A stretch of 60,000 nucleotides of DNA from Membranipora membranacea. Lineage: Eukaryota; Bryozoa; Gymnolaemata; Cheilostomatida; Membraniporidae. This document shows, piece by piece, positions 45,190 through 56,477 of this stretch; position 1 is the stretch's first letter, and every line of letters starts with the position of its first letter. Location of the stretch: the NCBI GenBank assembly GCA_914767715.1, contig OU612071.1:3598001-3658000 (forward strand), given 5' to 3'. The notes beneath the pieces are model-generated. The model did no database searches and was not told where the DNA came from. It was given only the letters and a program-made list of their open reading frames with translations. The translations under genes and the position numbers were made by a program.

Positions 45190-47260
45190 CTGGAGGTGAA
45201 ATGAAACCTACAAATGATTTCAATTTCCTTATTATATGATTGAATTGCTCGGGTAGGAGCTCACCGGTGTTGCCTTGAACTCGCCCCAGACATTTGCCTC
45301 CCCTACCATTTTTTATAAACTACAGCCCTAACACAACAGATTGGTGCTGGACCAGCTGTCCGACAGTGAGCTCCGAAGTTTTATGATGAGTATTTATCTT
45401 AATACTGTGATAATTAATGCTTAATTGTTAATGAGAACAAATCTATGAAATTTCCTAGAAGGTCATTAGCTGTAGTAGTTCACACAATATCGTCGAGGGA
45501 TTATCCCAGGCAGGTTTATGTGAAAGCTATCTGCAGGTCATGGCCTGATGATGATATGTCATACAGCATGGCATGAAAGTATATTTAGCTTGCGGATTTT
45601 GATATGACATGGTAAAAATCAAAGTCGTTTTGTGCAACATACCTGTAGATCTAGGGGAGGTACTGTCTGTCCTGTCTATCTGTCCTAGAAAAAAAACTCA
45701 TGTGGTCTAAAAGTATGGAGAGTGCTAAGAGGCTGGGCCAATCTTGCATCATTTAGAGAAAACTGCTATTCTAGAGTTACATCACACAAGCTAAAGAAGA
45801 GCTGTACATTTAATTAGAGTCAAATGATCAGGCTGGCAATCAGGTGTATTTAAGAGCTAAGTAATATTTTTTTATGAGTGTGCGTGGCATGATCAGAAGT
45901 GCCATTAAACAACCAACAACGTTTTTGATCAGGTTATGATGATGGCGATTGCAATAATAGGAGCAATAATAGACACTTGACAGAATAATAATATATTTTT
46001 TTCCACAAATGGTACTCAAAACAGAACATTAAAGACATTATTATCATCTGTTAAAAGCTTGTCACGGTTAAACCAGACAAAAATTAAGTGCAGTTAACGT
46101 CTTGAATTATAATCCCTTTATTTTTGGGAGCCATATGAATAAAGCAGCAATCAACAACAGAAAGCCTACGCCCGTCAGCTCAAAATAGGACATATAACAC
46201 ATCAGTTCTGGTTGCCGTATCTAACACAATTTTCATTATAGATAATAATCATGGTGACACCTGTCAAAATGAAATTTGTGCCATAAATGATATGAATCAT
46301 ATTTGGGCAATTATTAGGGACAGGAGCCAAATTTTACAAAAATAACAATCATGATTATTTGGGTTACCGTTATAGTTTGTCAAAATGCCAACTCAATTGA
46401 GGTCATTTTAATTATTATCATATTATTTTTAGGCCAATGTTACGAACAGGTGCCGTTTTTCGCAGATTACTATTCTGACTCTGTTATTTTATACAGAGCT
46501 TGTTAGCAAGGTGCTCTGTAGTTAAAAGGTGTAAGTCATGTACATACCATTCATGATCGTGATATCATATATATCTATGTCAGTCTAGCGCTAACTTCAA
46601 GCCTGTTTGCCAAAGTGGGCCTCTTTTTCCCCTTAATATGAAGCTAACAAAGGACCTATGATTATTCTTTCATCCGATGTATGCTCTCAGGGATGATGGA
46701 GTTAGATGGTGCTTGATGGAGTTTACAAAAAAACCTTAAAACATTTTGCAATATCACTTATATCAGTCTGCTGCTGTGTTTGTTATGACCTTGCATATCC
46801 TCCAACTATGAGTGCAGTAATGGTCATTATGTTTCTAAAGTGACACCAATACCAACAATTATAGTTTAAATAGTAAATCTGCCACATGTCAGACTAATTT
46901 TGGCAGTACCAACGTCAAATATCACAGTATTTTAATGTCATTGTTGGAAAAGAATTTCTAATTCAATGGTGATAAATTATAGTCTTCAACTGTAATAATT
47001 TTATATCACATTGAAATATGTGTCAATGAATCTTTATTTGGATTGAAAAAGAAAGGACTTCTTCAATTCATGTTTCATAACAACTTTAATCTACACAATT
47101 TAGCTAGATCATTCATTAAAATACACAAGCAATCTTTAGAAGGGGTGTATTGTAAGTTGCTGGAAAGCTACCAAAGATATAACAACACAAGAGGTGTTGT
47201 CATTCTAGCTCTGACTAGGTCTTGTGAATTTATACAGCCATGGTGGGAGTGCAATTTGAA
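45190..47260 (+). repeat. R1 repeat, copy 3, with E and F blocks
   Basis: Bases 45210-45710 are the reverse complement of 2215-2765. Bases 45720-46830 match 541-2040 with internal deletions. Bases 46830-47030 are block E and 47015-47260 block F. It has the empty TA site near 45856. The open frame 47043-47300 (KKKGLLQFMFHNNFNLHNLA) has a diverged counterpart near 38640 and may be a relic of a coding part of R1. Confidence 0.75.
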
Positions 47261-48157
47261 GACTAGCTGTGGCAGCAGTGGTTTAAGTCTGTTCATGTGA
47301 AATGAATGTCACCGAAATAAAACCATGATGGCTGCACCTATATAAAGTTGGACAGGTCGAAAGGTTGGAATGTATGCCGCTCTTACTATTTGTGAAAGAG
47401 GCTCAGAAACTTTCTGACTCTTATTGTACCCAGATTAACCTGAATGGAATCTAAAATTTACGAGGTGCATAGTATTTATATGTCCTGTATTCCTGCAATG
47501 CCAAATTGAATTCCAAACATTTTACTCTGGCCCATAAATGTAAATGATGCAACCTAAAAATAAGAAAGATGTCTTAGCTCATTTGGGAACTTTTGTTTGT
47601 TATTTATCTACCTCTAAATGTTTTGGAGGCCAGGTCTTACATCAGACCCATCAGATCGGCTCTTACTTGGAATCTTCAAGTCTTGAGTCTCAATCAATTC
47701 ACATTACCATACTGTAGCCTAAATGAGGGATCAAATTAGGGATGTGTTAATAGGCTATCAAAATAGTACACAAACATAGATAGGAAATCAGAGTCACCTG
47801 CTGCCACTCAAAGGGTATCTAAGGCATTGGCGACGACGCTGGCAATGGTGATTTCCACAGCGGTTGAAGATTTGCATCTGCTGCAGAACCAGCGTAAAAT
47901 TTATATTAGATCATAACAGTGTAAAATTTGAAATCCTACCACGATACACAGTCAATTTATGGAGTATTGTTTAGGGCAGAGGCCAATTTAATTTTCTGTT
48001 GAACCTTTTGATGTCTGGCAGTGAATTTTTTTAATGTAGAGTGTGATTGATTATCTATTGTTTGAGACCAGGGTGTCTGTAATTTTATGCAGTAAAATCT
48101 GTGCACCTGGCAGTTTTGATGTCAGCATTATTGATAAATTATTGTTCGGGCCAGGGC

Positions 48158-48160
<3 letters not shown>
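47261..48160. other. No gene recognised
   Basis: No coding sequence, structure or repeat recognised. Confidence 0.5.

Positions 48161-48202
<42 letters not shown>
48161..48202. repeat. (TA)n microsatellite at LINE 3' end
   Basis: About 42 bases of TA repeat directly adjoining the 3' end (complement of GACAATAAAAGTATATA) of the minus-strand LINE, probably its simple-repeat tail. Confidence 0.8.
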
Positions 48203-48203
<1 letters not shown>

Positions 48204-48204
48204 T

Positions 48205-50235
48205 TTTATTGTCATTCTACATCATCTTTAGGAATGTTTTCATGCAGTGACAGAACAAAAAAGAAAAAAACTTAAGCGGAGAGAAAAAGAAAAAATACTC
48301 GAGTTACAAGAATTAATAGGATATAAAGTGCTTTGATAGTTGTTGTTTAAAATGAGTGAGTTTGGTTGCTGAGCGTATCTGAATTGGTAAAGAGTTAAAA
48401 GTTGTAGTGATTTTTTGTCTTAATTGATCAGTGTGAAAATGTAATAGGTATCTGTCTCTAAAAAAAGGTTTGAGAGCTAGCTGGAATAAAGCCTTCCAAA
48501 AGAAAGTCAGGTGCAATCAAATGCAAAATTTGAAAACCAAAAATACAGGTGAAATGACCAGCAAGGAGAGGAAAAGGAATCAGACCAAGAGATGTATGTA
48601 AATCTCTTGTATGTATTAGATGATATGGTATGTGGCTGACATTTGCTATAACGCGGAAAGCCCTCTTTTGGAGCAAGTATATTCTTTCTGGGATAATGCC
48701 AAACTTGTTTATTTTATGCAAATCTGGTTTACATGATCGTCCCATGTCAATGAGTCTTTCAAAGTAAAACCAAGGAGTTTGGTATTGGCATTTCGGTTTA
48801 GTCTTTTATGGTTAATTTTTAGATCTAAATCTAGAGATGTGGCTCTATGAGAGGGTTGTACAAGCATATAGTGAGATTTTTTCATGTTTATCAACATCCT
48901 ATTATTCCTACACCCACTTTCTATCAAGTGTAGATCAGTATCACATAAATCATTAAGTGTATCAAAGTTGTCAGATTTTGATACAAAAACTGTATCATCA
49001 GCGTAGGCAAATGCCTTGGAATGTAATGTGTAGGATGAAAGATCATTGACGTATATGAGGAATAAACTTGGTGCCAGAATTGAGCCTTGGGGGACACCAA
49101 TGTCTATTGGAAGAATTTTTGAACTTTTTGCAACTTGTTGTATAGCTACAAATTGTGTCCTATCTGTTAGGAAAGATTTTATGAGAGAGTGCAGTTTGCC
49201 TGTTATACCGTACATTGTCAATTTTTTCAGAAGAATTTTATGGTCGACGCAGTCAAAAGCTTTTTTGAAATCCAAAAACATCATAGCAACAAAGTGACCA
49301 TCTGATCTTGCTGACAAACAGTCAGAAAAGAGTTTATGTAGGGAATCGACACAGGAATAACCTTCTCCAAATCCGCATTGTAATTTGTGAAGAAGTTTGT
49401 TTGTGGTGAGATATTTTTGAATTTGGGAAATCACATGTTTCTCAAAAATCTTAGATAGCACAGGAAGTATTGATATAGGGCGATAATTAGATGGATCTTT
49501 GATATCTCCACCCTTATGAATAGGAATTACTCTTGCGGTTTTCCACTGTGAAGGAAATACACCCTCTATTAAAGCTCTATTGAACAAGTCAGTTACAATG
49601 TCGCATATGTAAGCCATGTTTTCTTCAAAACCTTAACAGATATACCATCATGACCAGTTGCTTTATTGTCAGAAATGTTTTTTAAATATTTGAAACAAAT
49701 TTCTGGAGTAAAGCGAGTCGATTGAGAAAACGTTTGGGTTGTCACTGGTCTAATCATGTTATATTCATGGGAATCAGGGATGTCTTTGGTTATGGATTTT
49801 GCAATCGATGTAAAGTGTCTGTTCAATTCATCAGGGGATAAACCACCGATATTGACCATCGGTGAAATTTTAGTTTGATTGATTCTTAAAGCTTCCCAAA
49901 CAGGTTTGGTGTTATTTTTGTTATTTTTAATTATATCTGAAATAACCGATTTTTTCTTCTTCTTAATCAAATTTGTAACATAATTGCGTTGAATTTTGTA
50001 TTCTTTCCATTTGCCCTCTCTCTTCAATCTATCACGCACATGCATGTGTGATTTTACCTCATCATCTAACCATTTGGGCAGTTGAGCAGTTTTTACAAAT
50101 CTTTTCTTGGTGATGACAAGTGTTTTGATTAATGAACTATAGGTGTCATTAAATCTTGCATACATACGGTCTACAGTATTCTCACACAATACATCATTAT
50201 CTATGACAAGATTGTCTATAGGGGGGAAACTGTTG
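48205..50235 (-). mobile_element. 5'-truncated LINE with reverse transcriptase
   Basis: Minus-strand non-LTR retrotransposon, truncated near 50235 before any endonuclease and ending in a 3' UTR with AATAAA and a (TA)n tail. It belongs to the CR1/L2/Jockey-like group by its RT motifs and C-terminal block NSLPIQIRSATKL. It is a different family from the 22305 and 42292 elements. Confidence 0.8.
48313..50235 (-). pseudogene. LINE reverse transcriptase, nearly complete core
   Basis: Three frames in order. The first, 49593-50235, holds PKWLDDEVKSHMHVRDRLKR, ATGHDGISVKVLK. The second, 48709-49617, holds KTARVIPIHKGGDIKDPSNYR, FLDFKKAFDCVDH (motif A), GVPQGSILAPSLFLIYVNDL (motif B), AYADDTVF (motif C) and NMKKSHYMLV. 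The third, 48313-48745, holds INKFGIIPERIYLLQKRAF, RDRYLLHF and NSLPIQIRS. Catalytic aspartates are present in motifs A and C. Frameshifts or short deletions near 49600 and 48720 remove roughly 10 and 50 residues compared with typical family members, so it is inactive. Confidence 0.85.
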
Positions 50236-50354
50236 TCTATTTTTTGTTATTTTGGGGGTTGTGTTCTCATGCTGGTTCGATCGTTGTTGTTCGTTGAGGA
50301 AGTTGATGGCAGATTAAGTTGCTGATGATTATAGTTAGCCCAGTGTTGTGCTGA

Positions 50355-50495
50355 TGCTGTTTGATTGTTGAATTTGTTTGTTGAATTTGTTTGATTGTTG
50401 AATTTGATTGTTGTTTGATTTGTTGTTTGAATTTGATTGTTGTTTGAATTTGTTTGTTGAATTTGTTTGATTGTTGAATTTGATTGTTGTTTGAT
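50355..50495. repeat. Minisatellite of TTTGATTGTTGAA-type units
   Basis: Irregular tandem repeats of TTTGATTGTTGAA, TTTGTTTGTTGAA and TTGATTGTTGT over about 140 bases, immediately upstream (on the minus strand) of the truncated LINE. Confidence 0.75.
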
Positions 50496-50499
50496 TTTT

Positions 50500-51750
50500 G
50501 CACAACTATAAGTTGATGCATCAATTAATGAATAAGGTTGATTGGCAGACTAATGTCTTGCGGTCACCAGCTGATTTATTTTCTTTAGCATCTTAATCAC
50601 CATCCGAGTGCAGGAGTGGATTACAAATACAAACCGTAAATATACGAATAAAACATTTTATTGACATTTTTCTCCCCTAACCTCGTAACTAGAACCTGGG
50701 CTATGTACCAGTATGTACACCAGCTTGTTTCTCACAACAATAAAATTTCTTGGGAACAAACAGTCATCAATATCAGTTGATGTTACTTATATCAGGTTGT
50801 CAGGAGCATTTTTGTAACTCCTGACAAATACCATAGTTATTATACTGATATTTAATTAGTGTAGGTAAGCAGCAGCCTTATAGGCCCTGTATTTATCAAT
50901 TGAATTATGGTTATTGTGGATGGCACAGTGCAAATTAAGGTTTTATAAACTGTGCACGCGCTGATAGCATGCTTGTGTTATTCAATGGCTTACTCAGAGA
51001 TGTTTAATTTATTTAGCCTTGGTCTGCTGAGCTAGCAATATGTTACTTATTGTACTATCTTAAATAATCTGCCGTACAATGCAAAAGTGTAGCACAAAGG
51101 AGCCGATCATTAATGCATAACTGATCATTATATCAAGCACTAAATCCTTGGCGTGCTAATAATAATTGAAGGATGTTTGACTTAGCTTCAGTTTAATTAT
51201 TATGACACAAAGATATAATTAGGAAGATAATTGGTTAGTAATGTGTAAAACGTAGTGTAAAAAGTAGTGTTCAACAAGGTTTATTGCAACAGTAACCTTT
51301 TAATCAATGCGATTCTTCCCCCCCCCCCCATTTTATTAGCCACTACACTATTCATGTTCAATTGTTGTGTCTAGTTAATTACATTACCACAATTGACTAT
51401 TTATCTGGTCATGGAAAGCAGCATTAGAAAAACTGATGGCTGAAGAATTATTATAAATTCTATGATTAACATAACTTATACATACTGGAAACTTCAGAAT
51501 AGGAGTAAGATCATTTTTATGTTTAATAATTATTTATTATCAAAAAAATGGCATACATAGCGATGCCATGTGCTAACCAATATTCGTCATATGTTTTATA
51601 ATTAATCTTGGGTTTATGAGTCATGTATAGTCAACAAACAGTCAGCATCATTGCAAAATATCGACCCTAGCAAATGTTCTACTTATCAGCAAAAGGAATT
51701 TTTTTTGCGCCACCTCAACATTATTGCAACGTGGCAACTCAACAATCCTA
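50500..51750. other. No gene recognised
   Basis: No coding sequence recognised. A 12-base C run lies at 51318-51329. Confidence 0.5.
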
Positions 51751-51756
51751 ACACCC

Positions 51757-51763
51757 TATATAA
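51757..51763 (+). promoter_or_regulatory. TATA box upstream of two minisatellites
   Basis: CCCTATATAAGGCAG is a strong TATA-box context. A start about 30 bases downstream would fall at ~51787, the first base of the 40-bp repeat array. The arrangement resembles an LTR promoter with repeats in R/U5, or the promoter of a repeat-containing transcript. LTR boundaries could not be identified. Confidence 0.45.
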
Positions 51764-51787
51764 GGCAGGGCCAACCGTAGTAAGTTT

Positions 51788-51947
51788 GGAGTAGCATTTT
51801 AGACTTTGGAAGCAAGGGTTTGTCCGAGGAGTAGTATTTTAGACTTTGGCAGCAAGGGCTTGTCAGAGGAGTAGCATTTTAGACTTTGGCAGCAAGGGTT
51901 TGTCACAGGAGTAGGATTTTAGACATTGGTGGTAAGAGATTATTAAG
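51788..51947 (+). repeat. Minisatellite, exact 40-bp period, four units
   Basis: Units begin at 51788, 51828, 51868 and 51908 with GGAGTAGCATTTTAGACTTT-like text and differ by a few substitutions and no indels. Confidence 0.95.
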
Positions 51948-51957
51948 GCGAAATACA

Positions 51958-52255
51958 GAGTTCAGGATCACGAGTTGAGGACACGGTGACAGAGACGTAC
52001 ACAAAGAGGAATTGCAGAGTTCAAGATTACGAGTTGAAGACACGGTGACAGAGACGTACACAAGGAGGAATTACAGAGTTCAAGATTACGAGTTGAAGAC
52101 ACGGTGACAGAGACGTACACAAAGAGGAATTACAGAGTTCAGGATTTCGAGTTGAAGCCACGGTGACAGAGACGTACACAAAGAGAAATTTCAGAGTTCA
52201 AGATTACGAGTTTGAAGACATAGTGACAGGAGCATTCAGAAAGAAGAATTACAGA
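51958..52255 (+). repeat. Minisatellite, exact 59-bp period, five units
   Basis: Units begin at 51961, 52020, 52079, 52138 and 52197 with TTCAAGATTACGAGTTGAAG-like text. Each contains CACGGTGACAGAGACGTACA, except the last, which is degraded. There are no indels between the first four units. Confidence 0.95.
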
Positions 52256-52259
52256 CTTT

Positions 52260-53369
52260 ACTAGAATATAGCAAGTACCGTATTATTTTGCAAGGCAATT
52301 ATTTTTAAGACCTTGAAGATTTATTTATATCTCAAATTTTATGAAGTTAAAGTGTCATCTGATTTTGTTTTCAATAAATTCAAAATTCGCAAGAGGCTAA
52401 TATTTTCTAGCCGGGCAGGTGGCACTTCAGGGTATTTATTGGCATACCTAAAGTGGGGCGTAAAGCAGTTTATTTTGGCAAGTGAGACTGCTTCGCTTGG
52501 GTCAAATAGTTTAATAAGTTAACATAACTATTGGAGCGCTTGAATCAAATTCATCCTTTGATGTAATTGAAAGTGATTATTTATAAGGCTGAAATTTAGT
52601 TTTGTTATCATAAGTAGACTATCAAATTATATGTTATGTAATAGTAAAGCTAATTCTTTGAAGTATCATTTCCCTCCCCCCCCCCCCCGCAAGTCAGGGT
52701 AAGGATAGTCCTAGTTCTATCAAGTAGCCTTTTTACTGTGAACGGTAGAACGAAGTCTATTTTTGGGTTGCCTTTTGTAAAACAAAGCACTTGATTATTG
52801 ACATAATAGACTAATTGAGATATTAATCTGGTTTATTAACATAGTGTGTAGACATAAACATAGACAGGTCATACATAATTTGTCGCATTCTTGTAAACTT
52901 TCCTAACCACGTCATAATAAAGAAGTTACAATAGGGTTTCCCCGTGAAGTTCCTTTGTAATATTGAGGAGGGAATTCCCTAAGTTAAACTATCTCGAGTA
53001 ACTATGGTTGAATAGTATTAATTGACCATAGAATTTAACGCTTATTATTACATTGTATTTTTAGATATTACCCCTGCTAGGAACCTGAGAAAATTAGTAT
53101 TTACTAACGGCGTAAAACCAAAAGCCCACCTTACCAGCCTGACATTACAATTACTTTATTACTGAGTTGTAATATATACATTGATAAGAGAAACTATTTA
53201 TTAAACTAAGTGTTCAATAATAGAAAGAAGAGCGTTCTCTTATTGAAGCGTTTGGCTCAATAAGTAGTGAAATATTAACAACTTGTGTAAACCAGGAAGT
53301 CTGGTTTTTCCTTTTGCCTTGCTTTTGAATTTTCAGATAACTGAGACTAGCAGTTGTCTTCCTCCGGAT
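52260..53369. other. No gene recognised
   Basis: AATAAA at 52374 lies about 590 bases downstream of the TATA box and could end a short non-coding transcript spanning the minisatellites. A 13-base C run is at 52676-52688. Nothing coding was recognised. Confidence 0.45.
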
Positions 53370-53384
53370 ATTTAGAAGACAACT
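53352..53384. repeat. Small hairpin at inner end of arm 2
   Basis: AGTTGTCTTC (53352-53361) and GAAGACAACT (53375-53384) are perfect complements. Similarity between the two large arms ends inside this hairpin, at about 53370. Confidence 0.7.
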
Positions 53385-54092
53385 TTGTTAGACTGTTAAG
53401 ATAAATGTCAAAACTGATGGTAATTTGATGAATTGATTTCAGACAATAGAAAAATTGAAAAGGCCACTTTTACACAAAAATATGATTAAGCGTTTTTGAA
53501 GGAAAATTGTTTGTTATAATGCCAGCGGTGCTGATATACTTGCATTCATGATAGTCATTCTATTCCCAGAATTGGGTCTATTACAATTACAATAGTTTCA
53601 TGATATATTTCAAAGAGGGGTCTTAGGGTTGTCTCGGTTAACTTCCCAATATTACATGAAGGATACCTGTGGCCAACAGATTGCTTTTTTTTGTATATTT
53701 GGTATACACAGCAGCTGAAAACTGTGAACGGGTGCATCATGGTACAACAGTACTAATATCAGAATCAAGTTAGCTAAGCTGAGCTTGTATTGTGGTCACA
53801 TGACTATAAGACAACCAGGGAAACAATGCAGATAAATATCGTAATATTAAGAGATCAAAGTTCCATCTTGTTTGTAAGAGAGTTATCTGCTCTTATATAA
53901 TAAGGAGATGATAATTTGTGTTGTATCATTCTACTCAGGAGACAGATTTTCTGTTCTATCATCTTACAGTTAGGCTTTTTGAAGTTGAGACTATAACCAT
54001 GACAAGATGAATTTTCCAGCTTAGATGTGAGATATGAATTTTTTGTGTTGCATTTAAGATAAGATTTATTATGATATGATATATATCATTTT

Positions 54093-54098
54093 TTTATT
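54093..54098 (-). terminator. Polyadenylation signal of peptide gene copy 2
   Basis: AATAAA on the minus strand, 134 bases after the stop codon, the same distance as in copy 1. Confidence 0.65.
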
Positions 54099-54231
54099 GC
54101 AGTAAATCAGCTATGTAATATTTAAATATTCATGATATAAATATGTACTAGCATGATATAGCAGCTATTGTGGATCTGTGAAAACTTCAGGATGATGTTC
54201 TGTTAGATCTTCAGGGTGATGTTTGGTTCCT

Positions 54232-54622
54232 TTAGGGGTTAACACACTGAGCTCCCGCACATCCAGAGTCACAGTCATCGGGTGCAGTACCAGTACAGCA
54301 GCACTTACTTCCAGAGCAGGATCCCGTACAGTAACCTTTCACGCCACAAGAGACGTGACAGAAACCGTCAGACCCTGGACAGACTGAGGATGAGGAGCAC
54401 GCTACAATACAATAAAATACTAGTCAAGAAAACTGGCGTTTGAGGCAATATTCCAATCTGTCTACATATATTCTCAAGAGTAACAGCAAACATGTAAAGT
54501 GTGTTTGAGATATTGGGAACAAGTACTGAGCATAATAACTTACAAGCCGCTGTGGTGGAGCTACAGAACAAACCAAGGCAGATAAATGCTATACTAAGGA
54601 TCAGTGATTTGATGCTCGACAT
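54232..54622 (-). CDS. Secreted 12-cysteine, defensin-like peptide, copy 2
   Basis: Spliced CDS on the minus strand, joined 54544-54622 and 54232-54401, giving 82 residues with the same exon lengths (79 and 170 nt) and intron length as copy 1. It differs from copy 1 by two signal-peptide residues (positions 10-11: Ser-Ile for Ile-Leu) and one mature residue (Pro to Ser in the D-x-GC block near the C-terminus). A synonymous change lies at the splice junction. All 12 cysteines are kept, as are the donor, both alternative acceptors, the TATA box (55019-55026) and the 5' UTR exon (to 54969; next exon from 54662). An intact frame and splice signals in both copies suggest that both are expressed genes. 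Confidence 0.8.
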
Positions 54623-54691
54623 CGTGATAGAAGGATGATCTATATGTCTCTTTGCAGATATGCTACGAATCAAAAGACCAATGAGATTTTT

Positions 54692-54716
54692 ATTATATAT
54701 ATATATATATATATAT
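54692..54716. repeat. (AT)n microsatellite in intron 1 of peptide gene copy 2
   Basis: Counterpart of 8290-8323, shorter by about nine bases, showing microsatellite length drift between the arms. Confidence 0.8.
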
Positions 54717-54968
54717 GTATGATGAGAGATCATGATGACTTTACCTGAGACCCTTGAGTGTTCAATGCAGGAATGATAACCAAAACACAGTGCACAAACA
54801 CATCCCATATTTCTTTATAGTCTATGCTACTAAGAGCTTGTACCCTTACAATACTATCATAATTCTATGCTTTACATGGTGTATCATGGAAAAAGACTAC
54901 CCCTATCAAATTTCATGAGATCAAACAAAATCAAATATTGTAAATTCAGATTTATTACAGACACTTAC

Positions 54969-55026
54969 CTTCTTGAGATAGAGAATGTTTGTAATGTTGA
55001 TGTCTGCAGAGTCTTGAGCTTTTATA
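54969..55026 (-). promoter_or_regulatory. TATA box and 5' UTR exon of peptide gene copy 2
   Basis: TATAAAAG (complement, 55019-55026). The 5' UTR exon ends at 54969 with donor AAG|GTAAGT. The next ~240 upstream bases are nearly the same as in arm 1. Confidence 0.75.
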
Positions 55027-56467
55027 GTAAATAACAGTGAAAACTGGTGTTAACGTGTCAAAACGTCACTGGTTGGTATTCTATTTAAGGTATCATAATG
55101 ATGCATGTTATCAAAGGCTTAAAGATGGAGTACGGGTCAGATTCACTTTCTCCCCTCCCTATCCAGGTTGATAGATCACCCGATTCTTATTACGTACATG
55201 TGCTCCAATTCGGCGCCAAATACATCATAACAATTTGTTTACATTTATAGGCAAGAATATGATGTCATAAGTAGGACTCACATAAACAATTCCCTATCAA
55301 TCAATAATGACTGATTTACATTTAGCGATATTTAGTATTTTGGAAAATCATTATAGCTACACACTCCTCAACCATATTTGACTCTGCTGATGTAGTTTAA
55401 CCTAATTTTCTTTTTTAAAAGAAGATTAGATGTCAAAAAGTGTAGGAATACAATAATCTTCAGTTCAGTTTATAGTTAAATTACAGCGGCACAATGTCTG
55501 TCAAAGCAGGTGCACTGCATGATATTGATTTACTAATGAATTATGAATCAATATATCATTTATCATCATGCTTTACGCTATTAAATATGGCTCAATGTAG
55601 CTAAATGTCAAAAGAAAGTTGGCAGAATTAAAGATACAGTTTTTTTGGAAAGTTTATAGCGGCCGGAATTCCATTACTCACAACTAGATCACAGTGAAGT
55701 ACGTGAAAAAGGCCCTGATTACAGCAGGAGAGTTTCGAATCTCAAAGCATAGTGTTCGGGGTTAATCGGGTTAGAGGGGTAACAATGCGCTAGATGTTTA
55801 AGGACCAGTAAGTTGGTAGTAAAAACCCATTCACGTGCAGTAGAGATAGACACATGGACGGACCGCACGAGACCACTGGTCCGAAAAATCTCTCAGTGGC
55901 ACATCTGAAGGAATTGCGCAGGACTAGGTATATATGAGATGTGAAATTCAACTACGTAATTATGAGGAAAATATCACAGAGAACAATAATCAGTAAGGCA
56001 GACACAAAATAGCAGACTGGAATGGGGAGAGAGTAGATGGGCTGTGGTATAAGGACAGGTCAGGGAGCTCTGTGTAGTCTATTGGTGAAAAAACACTTCG
56101 CATAACAATTCTTGTTCCCATATTATTACTCCCCGCACAAGTTGACCACTGTAGATGGACTACCGAGTCTCTATAATTAATGCTGGATCTGAATTTCAGT
56201 TCCTATCGTGGACCGATTCATTATCGTCATACTGCACAGCAGCTCCTGGTTGTTGCTCCAAGTCATCAGAAAAATGAATTCACAAATTGAAGTTCTTTCA
56301 GCTCAATGACAATTATGAAAATGAAACTAAAATAGCACATCAAAATCATCGGCAGTAGAATTTTATGACACAGTTATGCAACCCATGGTTCATTATTGAT
56401 TTTGTAGTGAATTGTAAATCAACTTGTCATCATTCATCATGCTGTATGCTACTAAGTACGGCTCAGT

Positions 56468-56477
56468 GGAATTTCCC
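56468..56477 (-). promoter_or_regulatory. Consensus kappa-B-like decamer upstream of peptide gene copy 2
   Basis: GGGAAATTCC on the minus strand, about 1.45 kb upstream of the TATA box. It is the same site as at 6088 in arm 1, at a shorter distance because arm 2 lacks the 6957-7407 segment. Confidence 0.25.

Noticed and set aside
51788-52255. CRISPR-like array
   Set aside because: The repeats are contiguous tandem units without unique spacers, in an animal genome. These are minisatellites.
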